From: Conyzicola nivalis_A
Lineage (GTDB): Bacteria; Actinomycetota; Actinomycetes; Actinomycetales; Microbacteriaceae
Assembly (NCBI RefSeq): GCF_040548875.1
Contig: NZ_JBEPSJ010000005.1
Location: 62,001-126,000, forward strand
Direction: 5' to 3'
Length of the DNA stretch: 64,000 bases
Positions 9,250-16,226 of the stretch are shown one piece after another; the first letter of the stretch is position 1; each line of letters begins with the position of its first letter. The notes beneath the pieces are model-generated. The model saw only the letters and a list, made by a program, of their open reading frames with translations, was not told where the DNA came from and searched no databases. The position numbers and the translations under genes are program-made.

Positions 9250-9540
9250 GCGATTTATGTTCCTACAATCAAAAAGTTATTCACAACGTTATCCACCGAG
9301 GGGATAACTGCCGTGCGTCGGTTATTTACCGGTTCTGGGCCGAAGAATGGCTGAGGCTTCACCTTAGTTCGTACCCCTGTGCACTCACCAACCCCCAGTT
9401 ATCCCGATGTGGATAACCTTGTGACAACCACCTAAGTTTGACCGCAGGCCTTTAACGCCGTACTTTTAATAGGTTGACTTCTGCCTTCGGGCCAAACCTC
9501 GTCTTTCCGGCCTTCAGAGCTGGGCTTTGGAGATACCACT
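9250..9540. promoter_or_regulatory. dnaA-rpmH divergent region with DnaA-box cluster
   Basis: A 291-bp gap between divergently transcribed dnaA and rpmH. Box-like sequences: TTATTCACA 9277-9285, TTATCCACC 9289-9297, GGGGATAAC 9300-9308 (minus strand), GTTATCCCG near 9399, and an exact box on the minus strand, TGTGGATAA, at 9408-9416. It must carry both promoters and is either the dnaA autoregulatory region or part of a bipartite origin. Confidence 0.6.
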
Positions 9541-9678
9541 ATGAGCAAGAGAACTTTCCAGCCGAACGTACGCAAGCGTTCCAAGGTGCACGGCTTCCGT
9601 CTGCGCATGCGCACCCGCGCCGGCCGCGCGATCCTCGGCGCGCGTCGCCGCAAGGGTCGTACCGAGCTTTCCGCGTAG
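9541..9678 (+). CDS. rpmH: 50S ribosomal protein L34
   Basis: 45-aa basic protein, MSKRTFQPNVRKRSKVHGFR at the start and RRRKGRTELSA at the end, a canonical L34. It is the first gene of the rightward block that leaves the origin and is followed by rnpA after 111 bp, the almost universal rpmH-rnpA pairing. Confidence 0.97.
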   Translation: MSKRTFQPNVRKRSKVHGFRLRMRTRAGRAILGARRRKGRTELSA

Positions 9679-9789
9679 AACTCCCACAGCAGTTCGCCGT
9701 GACCCGTGCCTGTCTGACTTCCGTCCCCGTGACGGGCAGTCGACAGGCATGTGGTGGTTGTGCACCCGTTCGTCGTTTCGGTGAGCCTC

Positions 9790-10131
9790 GTGCTCTCTAA
9801 AGCGAACCGTGTTCTCAGCGCCGCCGACTTCAAGTCGTCGGTTCGCCGGGGCCGACGAGTGAACACCGGGCACGCCGTTCTATACGTGACCAACCGCGAC
9901 GCGGCGCAACCGACGCGGTTCGGATTCATCGTGGGCAAGAACGTCGGAGGCGCCGTCACGCGCAATCTGGTTCGCCGCAGACTCCGTTCTATCGGACGTG
10001 AGCTGCTCGTCGACCACTCGACCGGTCGCGATCTGGTGATCCGCGCATTGCCAGGCGTTGAACAACTCGCTTGGGATACCCTTCACTCGGAGATTTACGA
10101 CGCGGTGAATGGGAGTGTGAGAGGGAGATGA
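9790..10131 (+). CDS. rnpA: ribonuclease P protein component
   Basis: 113-aa protein subunit of RNase P, which matures tRNA 5' ends with the M1 RNA. The conserved core GKNVGGAVTRNLVRRRLR and the N-terminal LSKANRVLSAADF are typical. I chose GTG 9790 because family members begin MLSKxxRL; in-frame GTG codons at 9781 and 9751 would add 3 or 13 residues. The stop overlaps the yidD start (ATGA). Confidence 0.94.
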   Translation: MLSKANRVLSAADFKSSVRRGRRVNTGHAVLYVTNRDAAQPTRFGFIVGKNVGGAVTRNLVRRRLRSIGRELLVDHSTGRDLVIRALPGVEQLAWDTLHSEIYDAVNGSVRGR

Positions 10132-10439
10132 CTCGAACGCTGTCATTCCTCTGGCTCCTCCCACGCAACCTGTGTGTGCTCGTTCTGCGCGCGTATCGAG
10201 CCGTCATCTCACCCCTGTACGGCGACGTATGTCGCTACTATCCCTCGTGTTCCTCGTACACTCTTCAGGCGATTCAGCATCACGGCGTCGTGCGCGGCGT
10301 GTGGCTCGGCTCATTGCGCATCGCGCGCTGCCACCCCTGGGCCGCCGGCGGAGTAGACGACATTCCAGCGCGACCGACCGAGCGGTACTCGGTAACAGAC
10401 TTCGGTTTTGTCGTCGCACATAGCCATGGAAAGGGCTGA
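10128..10439 (+). CDS. yidD: membrane protein insertion efficiency factor YidD
   Basis: 103 aa. The family signature is complete: SPLYGDVCRYYPSCSSYTLQ, then HGVVRGVWLGSLRIARCHPW. It is a small membrane-associated protein thought to assist YidC-dependent insertion. It overlaps rnpA by 4 bp and ends 8 bp before yidC, so the three are probably one transcript. The C-terminus runs about 25 residues past the conserved core. Confidence 0.95.
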   Translation: MTRTLSFLWLLPRNLCVLVLRAYRAVISPLYGDVCRYYPSCSSYTLQAIQHHGVVRGVWLGSLRIARCHPWAAGGVDDIPARPTERYSVTDFGFVVAHSHGKG

Positions 10440-10447
10440 CCCCACCA

Positions 10448-11425
10448 ATGCCAGATCTCATCGGAACAGTACTGTGGCCCATCAAGTGGGTCATCGAGGC
10501 GATCCTCGTCGCGTTCCACACAGTGCTGACCACGCTGGGTCTCGACCCTTCCGCCGGATTGACCTGGGTGCTGTCGATCGTGGGCCTCGTGCTCGTGGTT
10601 CGCGCGGCCCTGATCCCCATCTTCGTTCGTCAGATCAAGAGCCAGCGGCGGATGCTCGAGGTAGCGCCGCAGCTCAAGAAGATCCAGGACAAGTACAAGG
10701 GGAAGAAAGACCAGTTCTCACGCGAGGCGATGTCCCGCGAGACGATGGAGCTCTACAAGAAGACGGGCACCAACCCGCTCGCCTCCTGTCTCCCGCTGCT
10801 CATCCAGATGCCGATCTTCTTCAGCCTGTTCTCCGTTCTTCAGGAGGCCAACAAGGGCCAGCAGGGTGTCGGGCTTCTCTCCAAGGAGCTCTCAGAGAAC
10901 TTCGGCGAGGCGTCGCTGTTCGGCATCGCTCCCCTGCACGACAGCATTCAGAGCGCCGCTGCTGACAACCCCGTGAACGTCGTGGTCATCGTCATCGCCG
11001 TCGTGATGGTGATCATCATGACCGCCTCGCAGTTCATCACGCAGCTGCAGATCATGTCGAAGAACCAGTCGCCCGAGATGAAGGCGAGCCCGACGTACAA
11101 GCAGCAGCGCGTTCTTCTCTACATCCTTCCGCTGGTGTTCGCATTCTCCGGCTTCGCCTTCCCCATCGGCGTGATGTTCTACTGGCTGACATCCAACATC
11201 TGGACCATGGTTCAGCAGTTCATCGTCATCCGGAACATGCCCACACCCGGCAGCGAGGCGGCATTCGCCCGCGAGAGCCGCATGGCCAAGAAGCGCCAGC
11301 GCCGCGGCATCACGGTGACCGAGATGGAAGCGACTCCCGCAGTCGAAGAAGTGAAGAAGCCGCAGCAGCGTGTGCAGCCCGTCAGTAAGAACCGCGCCAA
11401 GAAGCAGACTGGAAACAAAAAGTGA
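10448..11425 (+). CDS. yidC: membrane protein insertase YidC
   Basis: 325-aa Oxa1/YidC/Alb3 insertase that places proteins in the cytoplasmic membrane alone or with Sec. Transmembrane segments include LTWVLSIVGLVLVVRAALI, a pair around residues 178-205, and LYILPLVFAFSGFAFPIGVM. The cytoplasmic loop is rich in charged residues (LKKIQDKYKGKKDQF), with NPLASCLPLLIQMPIFFSLF after it. A basic tail of about 60 residues ends in NRAKKQTGNKK. It overlaps khpB by 4 bp. Confidence 0.97.
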   Translation: MPDLIGTVLWPIKWVIEAILVAFHTVLTTLGLDPSAGLTWVLSIVGLVLVVRAALIPIFVRQIKSQRRMLEVAPQLKKIQDKYKGKKDQFSREAMSRETMELYKKTGTNPLASCLPLLIQMPIFFSLFSVLQEANKGQQGVGLLSKELSENFGEASLFGIAPLHDSIQSAAADNPVNVVVIVIAVVMVIIMTASQFITQLQIMSKNQSPEMKASPTYKQQRVLLYILPLVFAFSGFAFPIGVMFYWLTSNIWTMVQQFIVIRNMPTPGSEAAFARESRMAKKRQRRGITVTEMEATPAVEEVKKPQQRVQPVSKNRAKKQTGNKK

Positions 11426-11961
11426 GCGACGTGACCGAGACCGAAACGCCCATCGCCCCCGAAGACACCGACGCGCCGATCGAGGCGACGGATGTCCCGA
11501 CCACGGGTCAGCTCGAAGAGGAAGGCGAGATCGCCGCCGACTACATCGAAGAGCTGCTCGACATCACCGATCTCGACGGTGACATCGAGATCGACACCCG
11601 CAGCGGACGCGCCTATGTCTCGGTGAACTCCAGCGAGGACACCAACCTGCGTCTGCTCTCCCGCCCAGATACTGTCGCCGCTCTTCAGGAGCTCACGCGC
11701 ATCGCCGTGCAGACCAAGACCGGATCGTTCTCCCGCCTTATCCTCGACGTCGGCGGATCACGTGAGGCGCGCGTCGCCGAGCTGACCATACTCGTCGACA
11801 AGGCGGTCGAACGCATCGAAGCCGGCGCGGAGTCCGCCGCCCTCCCGGCGATGTCCTCGTACGAGCGCAAGCTCGTCCACGATGTCGTGGCAGAGCGTGG
11901 CTTCACCTCGCAGTCCGAGGGCGAAGGTCGCGACCGCCACACCGTCATCACACGCGCCTAG
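11422..11961 (+). CDS. khpB: R3H/KH RNA-binding protein KhpB (Jag)
   Basis: 179-aa Jag/KhpB-type RNA-binding protein. The N-terminal 45 residues are acidic; a KH-like middle (DIEIDTRSGRAYVSV) is followed by the C-terminal R3H motif (SYERKLVHDVV, then SEGEGRDRHTVI). In other Gram-positives the family works with KhpA in RNA regulation linked to cell division and envelope. Start GTG 11422 overlaps the yidC stop. The last base of its stop codon is the first base of a parS site. Confidence 0.9.
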   Translation: MSDVTETETPIAPEDTDAPIEATDVPTTGQLEEEGEIAADYIEELLDITDLDGDIEIDTRSGRAYVSVNSSEDTNLRLLSRPDTVAALQELTRIAVQTKTGSFSRLILDVGGSREARVAELTILVDKAVERIEAGAESAALPAMSSYERKLVHDVVAERGFTSQSEGEGRDRHTVITRA

Positions 11962-11974
11962 TTTCACGTGAAAC
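11961..11974. promoter_or_regulatory. parS: parS site 1 (khpB-rsmG junction)
   Basis: Exact 14-bp palindrome GTTTCACGTGAAAC, the ParB-binding parS core. It starts on the last base of the khpB stop and ends 1 bp before the rsmG start codon, so it doubles as leader of rsmG. Confidence 0.93.
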
Positions 11975-11975
11975 A

Positions 11976-12608
11976 TTGAACGACATCGCACTAGAGACCG
12001 AGCCAGCCCAGGCAGCCGAGCTGTTCGGCGACCGGATCGAACTGGCCCGCACTTTCACGGCCGACCTGGCGCGCCGCGGCGAGGAGCTCGGGCTGATCGG
12101 TCCGCTAGAACTCCCCCGCCTGTGGACACGGCACATCCTGAACTCCGTCCTCGTCGCACCGCTCCTCTCCCCCGGTGTGGTCGGCGACATCGGCAGCGGA
12201 GCAGGGCTCCCCGGTATCGTCCTCGCGATCGCGCGTCCCGATGTCTCGTTCGTACTCATCGAGCCGATGGAGCGACGCGTCGACTGGCTGACCCGTGAGT
12301 CCGCGGACCTCGGGCTCGAGAACGTCAGGGTGATTCGTGCTCGCGCCGAAGAGACGAAGCTCGATTGGCCGCTCGACCAGGTCACCGCCCGCGCCGTGAG
12401 CGCGCTTTCCACACTCATTCCGCTCACCGCGCCGTTGGTCAAGGCTGGCGGCGAGATGATCTTTATGAAAGGTGCGCGCGTCGACGACGAGGTTCTCGCT
12501 GCCGCAAAGGCCATCCGCAAGGCGCGCCTGACCAACGTCGAGGTGCTCGTGCTCGGTGAGGGCGTCGTGCCAGAGGTCACCCGGGTCTTTCGGGCTACAG
12601 TTGATTGA
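11976..12608 (+). CDS. rsmG: 16S rRNA (guanine-N7) methyltransferase RsmG
   Basis: 210 aa, formerly GidB; methylates G527 of 16S rRNA using S-adenosylmethionine. The SAM-binding motif GDIGSGAGLPGIVLAI and the downstream RAEETKLDWPLDQVTARAVS block are typical. The only in-frame start after the upstream stop that keeps the full N-terminus is TTG 11976 (MNDIALETEPAQAAELFGDR), immediately after parS site 1. A 188-bp gap with a second parS separates it from parA. Confidence 0.94.
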   Translation: MNDIALETEPAQAAELFGDRIELARTFTADLARRGEELGLIGPLELPRLWTRHILNSVLVAPLLSPGVVGDIGSGAGLPGIVLAIARPDVSFVLIEPMERRVDWLTRESADLGLENVRVIRARAEETKLDWPLDQVTARAVSALSTLIPLTAPLVKAGGEMIFMKGARVDDEVLAAAKAIRKARLTNVEVLVLGEGVVPEVTRVFRATVD

Positions 12609-12733
12609 TCGTGTATCACTCTCGGTAAGGCATTGAGGCGTGTGCAGCGGTAAGACCCGGCTCGGATGGGCGAACATTTAATGTGCCGACCATCGAGTGC
12701 AGCATCTCCCGGCCGCAGGCCCCAGCTAAGAAG

Positions 12734-12747
12734 GTTTCACGTGAAAC
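12734..12747. promoter_or_regulatory. parS: parS site 2 (rsmG-parA gap)
   Basis: Exact palindrome GTTTCACGTGAAAC 50 bp upstream of the parA start. ParB bound here could also influence parAB transcription. Confidence 0.94.
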
Positions 12748-12796
12748 ATCCCGAAGGCCAGAGCGCCACGGAAACTACCCTCGTGGGGGTTGATCG

Positions 12797-13849
12797 GTGA
12801 ATTCGACCCCTTCGATGGGCGGGTTAATCCGTTCCTCGGGCTCTCGGAGCGTTCCTGAGACCCTGCATCCGCTCGTAGAGCCGGGACAGAGCGTCACCGG
12901 TTCGCTAGAAACGGCTCCTGTGGCCCCGAAACCGCCCGTTTCGACCACTCCCCCGGCCGCGGCGACGCCGAAGTTCGACGATTCGACCCCGCTCGCGCGG
13001 GAGTTGGCCGACATCACGCGCCGCCGCCAGGCCCTGGCCGTCGAGAACCTCCCTCTGCCATCGTCGCCCCGCGTCTTCACGGTCGCCAACCAGAAGGGCG
13101 GCGTGGGCAAGACGACCACCACGGTCAATCTGGCTGCGGCGCTCGCTCGCAACGGCGCCCGCGTACTCGTCATCGACCTTGACCCCCAGGGCAATGCATC
13201 CACAGCTCTCGGTGTCGAGCATCGTTCCGACACGATCAGTGTCTACGACGTGATCATCAATGACGAGCCGATCGCGAACGTCATCCAGAAGAGCCCGGAG
13301 TTCGAGGCGCTCTACTGCCTTCCCGCGACGATCCACCTCGCAGGCGCCGAGATCGAGCTGGTCTCCCTCGTAGCTCGCGAGCAGAGACTGCGCACGTCAC
13401 TGGACAAGTTCCTCGCGGAGACGCCGGAGCCGTTCCACTACGTGTTCATCGACTGTCCTCCGTCTCTGGGACTGCTCACTATCAACGCGTTCGTTGCCGC
13501 TCGCGAGGTTCTCATCCCGATCCAGTGCGAGTACTATGCACTCGAGGGCCTCAGCCAGTTGCTCAACAACATCAAGCTGATCGAAAGGCACCTCAACCCC
13601 GTGCTCACGGTCTCGACGATCCTTCTCACGATGTACGACTCGCGCACCAACCTGGCCAATCAGGTTGCCGATGACGTGCGCAACCACTTCCCCAAGGAAG
13701 TACTCAAGACTCTGATCCCCCGCTCGGTGCGCATTTCCGAGGCGCCGAGCTATGGACAGAGCGTGATCAGCTACGACCCCAGTTCCCCCGGATCGCTCTC
13801 CTACCTGGAGGCGGCCGCGGAGATCGCACGACGAGGAGCACCCGCCTGA
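12797..13849 (+). CDS. parA: chromosome partitioning ATPase ParA
   Basis: 350-aa Walker-type ATPase of the ParA/Soj family; with ParB it segregates origins. The deviant Walker A KGGVGKTT is at about residues 100-107, after an N-terminal extension of roughly 90 mostly Pro/Ala/Thr residues. DLDPQGNAS and FIDCPPSLGLLTINA follow. Start GTG 12797 follows GGGGGTTGATCG; a later start within the extension cannot be excluded. Its stop overlaps the parB start by one base (TGATG). Confidence 0.96.
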   Translation: MNSTPSMGGLIRSSGSRSVPETLHPLVEPGQSVTGSLETAPVAPKPPVSTTPPAAATPKFDDSTPLARELADITRRRQALAVENLPLPSSPRVFTVANQKGGVGKTTTTVNLAAALARNGARVLVIDLDPQGNASTALGVEHRSDTISVYDVIINDEPIANVIQKSPEFEALYCLPATIHLAGAEIELVSLVAREQRLRTSLDKFLAETPEPFHYVFIDCPPSLGLLTINAFVAAREVLIPIQCEYYALEGLSQLLNNIKLIERHLNPVLTVSTILLTMYDSRTNLANQVADDVRNHFPKEVLKTLIPRSVRISEAPSYGQSVISYDPSSPGSLSYLEAAAEIARRGAPA

Positions 13850-14802
13850 TGGCAAGCCCAAAGAGAACCGGACTAGGCCGCGGAATCGGCGCTCTCATTC
13901 CCGTCAGTGAAGACACCGAGGCTCAGCGCCCCGTCGACGTGTTCTTCCCCGCCACGACGGCAGAGAAGCAGGGTCTGCTGTCGGTGCCGGGAGCCCGCCT
14001 CGCCAACCTCAGTCCGGCAGACATCGTTCCCAACGCTGTGCAGCCGCGCACGGAGTTCCGAGACGAGGAGCTCGCCGAGCTCGTCGTCTCGATCCGTGAG
14101 ATCGGCGTGCTGCAGCCCATCGTGGTGCGACCGCTCGCCGGCGCCGTCGACGGGGGCCCTCAGTACGAGCTCATCATGGGCGAACGTCGCCTCCGCGCGA
14201 CGAAACAGCTCGGGCTCACCAGCATTCCGGCCGTCATCAAGAACACCGCCGATGAAGACATGCTCCGGGATGCTCTTCTCGAGAACCTGCACCGGGCGAA
14301 CCTCAATCCGCTGGAAGAGGCATCCGCCTACCAGCAGCTTCTGGCCGACTTCGGCATCACACAGGAGCAGCTCGGTGACCGGATCGGTCGTTCGCGCCCG
14401 CAGATCACCAATACTCTGCGTCTCCTGCGCCTTCCGGAGCCGATTCAACGTCAGGTGGCGTCTGGCGTGCTCAGCGCCGGCCACGCTCGGGCGATTCTGT
14501 CGGTCGTGGAGCCCGCCGCCATGGAACGCCTCGCGGCGAAGATCGTCAACGAGGAGCTGTCGGTGCGTGCCGCCGAGGCCGCCGCGGGCCAGGCCGCTCC
14601 CAAGCCCAAGCAGGCGAAGCCGGAAGCCGGTCGTCGTCAGGGCCAGTTGAACGAGATCGCGGAGAGCCTCGGCGACCGCCTCAACACCCGGGTCAAGGTG
14701 AGCCTCGGGGCAAGCAAGGGCACGATCGTGATCGACTTTGCGACCGTTGGAGATCTCAACCGCATTCTCGGGGAGCTCGGTCAGGACGGTTTCCGCCGCT
14801 AG
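13849..14802 (+). CDS. parB: chromosome partitioning protein ParB
   Basis: 317-aa ParB CTPase/DNA clamp that loads at parS. The N-terminal ParA-interacting region begins MASPKRTGLGRGIGALIP. CTP-binding boxes are GERRLRA (residues 111-117) and ENLHR (145-149). The helix-turn-helix is around QEQLGDRIGRSRPQITNTLR and a C-terminal dimerisation domain ends the protein. Five parS sites within about 2 kb on either side agree with its presumed target. Confidence 0.97.
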   Translation: MASPKRTGLGRGIGALIPVSEDTEAQRPVDVFFPATTAEKQGLLSVPGARLANLSPADIVPNAVQPRTEFRDEELAELVVSIREIGVLQPIVVRPLAGAVDGGPQYELIMGERRLRATKQLGLTSIPAVIKNTADEDMLRDALLENLHRANLNPLEEASAYQQLLADFGITQEQLGDRIGRSRPQITNTLRLLRLPEPIQRQVASGVLSAGHARAILSVVEPAAMERLAAKIVNEELSVRAAEAAAGQAAPKPKQAKPEAGRRQGQLNEIAESLGDRLNTRVKVSLGASKGTIVIDFATVGDLNRILGELGQDGFRR

Positions 14803-14945
14803 AGCCTCGTAAACGCAGTCCCGGTCGCCTTCTGGTGGCCGGGATTGCGCCATTTAAGGCCACAGGAAGCATCTGGGGGCGCCCACTCCCCCGTCTGGCG
14901 CGGCGGTCCGGGCGGGCGTGAGCGCAGATTCGCTTCTGACAGGGG

Positions 14946-14961
14946 TGTTTCACGTGAAACA
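14946..14961. promoter_or_regulatory. parS: parS site 3, full 16-bp palindrome
   Basis: TGTTTCACGTGAAACA matches the complete 16-bp parS consensus. It stands 144 bp after parB and abuts the heptamer array, which begins 3 bp later. Confidence 0.96.
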
Positions 14962-14964
14962 TGA

Positions 14965-15131
14965 GCCGAGGGCCGAGGGCCGAGGGCCCTGAGCCGAGGG
15001 CCGAGGGCCGAGGGCCGAGTCCTGAGTCCCGAGTCCCGAGTCCCGAGACGCGGGTGCGCGGTGCGGGGTGCGCGGTGCGGGGTGACGGGTGCCGGGTGCG
15101 CGTGCCGGGCCCCGGGTGCGCGGTGCCGTGT
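14965..15131. repeat. heptanucleotide-periodic array, G-rich half
   Basis: Nineteen heptamers in unbroken register from 14965 to 15097: GCCGAGG (six copies), GCCCTGA, GCCGAGT, CCTGAGT, CCCGAGT, CCCGAGA, CGCGGGT, then alternating GCGCGGT/GCGGGGT, GACGGGT and GCCGGGT. A 20-bp interruption (15098-15117) containing the palindrome CCGGGCCCCGG follows, then GCGCGGT and GCCGTGT. Units drift gradually along the array, as expected from slippage plus point mutation. The period of 7 is not a multiple of 3, so it is unlikely to be coding. Confidence 0.9.
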
Positions 15132-15183
15132 GTAAGGCTCGATGTGACGTGTGCCGCGCACGGTGCACCGTGCACCGCGCGCC

Positions 15184-15323
15184 GCGTGAAGCGCACCACG
15201 CACCGCGTGAAGCGCACCACGCACCGCGTGAAGCGAACCACGCACCGCGTGAAGCGAACCGCGTGAAGCGAACCGCGTGAAGCGCACCGCGCACCGCGCA
15301 CCGCGTGAAGCGCACCGCGCGAA
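15184..15323. repeat. heptanucleotide-periodic array, C-rich half
   Basis: Twenty consecutive heptamers: GCGTGAA (seven), GCGCACC (six), ACGCACC (three), GCGAACC (three), GCGCGAA (one), arranged in higher-order units of 14 or 21 bp beginning with GCGTGAA. GCGCACC is the reverse complement of GGTGCGC, which is spelled repeatedly in the G-rich half read one base out of phase, so the two halves form a loose large inverted repeat. Each GCGTGAA contains CGTGAA, part of a parS half-site (CACGTGAAAC). Confidence 0.92.
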
Positions 15324-15340
15324 GTTGCGCCGCGCGTTCT

Positions 15341-15375
15341 CTGCCGGCTACGATCTGCCGTCTGCAGCCTGCCGT
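15341..15375. repeat. short CTGCCGT-type heptamer run
   Basis: Five heptamers in register: CTGCCGG, CTACGAT, CTGCCGT, CTGCAGC, CTGCCGT. The same CTGCCGT unit recurs at 52503-52523. Confidence 0.7.
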
Positions 15376-15625
15376 CCTCGTTGGCGCTCTCTGCTGCGGT
15401 GCTCGGTCCGTCGCTTATCGGTCGCCGCGTAGGGTTTCGCGCGTTGAGGGCCCGAAGTTCCCGTGCGCTCCGCTCGTGTAGGCGCTCTTCCTCTCTGCGG
15501 GACAGGGCGCCATCGTGCGCTCGAGGTCGGGTCGGCGGGGTTGCCCGGCGTGTGGCGGTCGGAATTCACAGGTACGACGGGGTGGGCCCGGTGAAGGCGA
15601 TCGCGTCCAAGAGCGCAGGAGGCGC

Positions 15626-15639
15626 GTTTCACGTGAAAC
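15626..15639. promoter_or_regulatory. parS: parS site 4
   Basis: Exact GTTTCACGTGAAAC in the middle of the gene-free region between parB and ddl. Confidence 0.95.
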
Positions 15640-15883
15640 ATTCTTGAGCGCACAGTCTGGGCCCGGACATTCCGGATAGTCCGGTCTCGGGGCGGTCCGC
15701 TCGTCACTTCGGTCGCTCGCATGGGTGCTGCCCACTCCCCCGTGTGGCCAGCGGGTCGACCGCCCCCGGTGCACCACACGCCGCCTGGGTGATCTCGGGC
15801 GCTGCGGATACACCGCGGGATTCGCACGCATCGAGCGGTGCTGCGCGCGCCTTGCCCCGACACCGCGTGGAAAGGGTGTTGTG

Positions 15884-15928
15884 GATGCACGGGGTGCACG
15901 GGGTGCACGGGATGCACGGGGTGCAGGG
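15884..15928. repeat. 9-bp tandem repeat, five copies
   Basis: GATGCACGG, GGTGCACGG, GGTGCACGG, GATGCACGG, GGTGCAGGG in direct succession. GTGCAC within the unit is itself palindromic. No function is evident. Confidence 0.85.
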
Positions 15929-16211
15929 GCGCCGCAGACGGCGGGCGGGGTATTGCGCCCGCTTCCAACGGCCCCAGCCCGCAAATTCACAGACGGATGG
16001 CGTCGACTGGTCGAGCGGGCTCGAGACGCCGGCCGAAGTAGGTGCCCGAGCTATGACCGCTAGGCACAATCGTCGCTCTCTGGGGACGCATCTCGCCCAA
16101 TCCGATCAGCGTGGAGTCGCCGCTTTCACGAACTCCGGCGGCGCCAAGAAGACCGTTGCCCACGGAACAATATGCCCCTGATCGGGCATTAATACGAAGC
16201 ATACGCCCCAT

Positions 16212-16225
16212 GTTTCACGTGAAAC
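16212..16225. promoter_or_regulatory. parS: parS site 5 (adjacent to ddl stop)
   Basis: Exact GTTTCACGTGAAAC, ending 1 bp before the last base of the leftward ddl gene. It is the outermost of the five sites seen. Confidence 0.94.
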
Positions 16226-16226
16226 G

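Larger units (their letters stand above)
14803..16226. other. 1.4 kb gene-free region with parS sites and repeat arrays
   Basis: No convincing gene lies between parB and ddl. Open frames exist in several registers on both strands, but they are Arg/Pro/Ala/Thr-rich shadows of repeats and resemble no known family. The segment carries parS sites 3, 4 and 5, a heptamer array (14965-15323), a shorter CTGCCGT heptamer run (15341-15375), a 9-bp tandem repeat (15884-15928) and an 18-bp repeated motif at 14881 and 15730. Together they suggest a centromere-like intergenic locus. Confidence 0.75.

Noticed and set aside
14756..15315. Several overlapping open frames (100-180 codons) across the heptamer array on both strands
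   Set aside because: All frames stay open because of the GC-rich 7-bp repeat; products are Arg/Ala/Pro/Thr repeats in every register with no family resemblance, and no register is favoured.
15348..16211. Open frames up to about 200 codons between the heptamer array and ddl
   Set aside because: Low-complexity His/Pro/Arg-rich translations that overlap one another, cross parS sites and match nothing recognisable.
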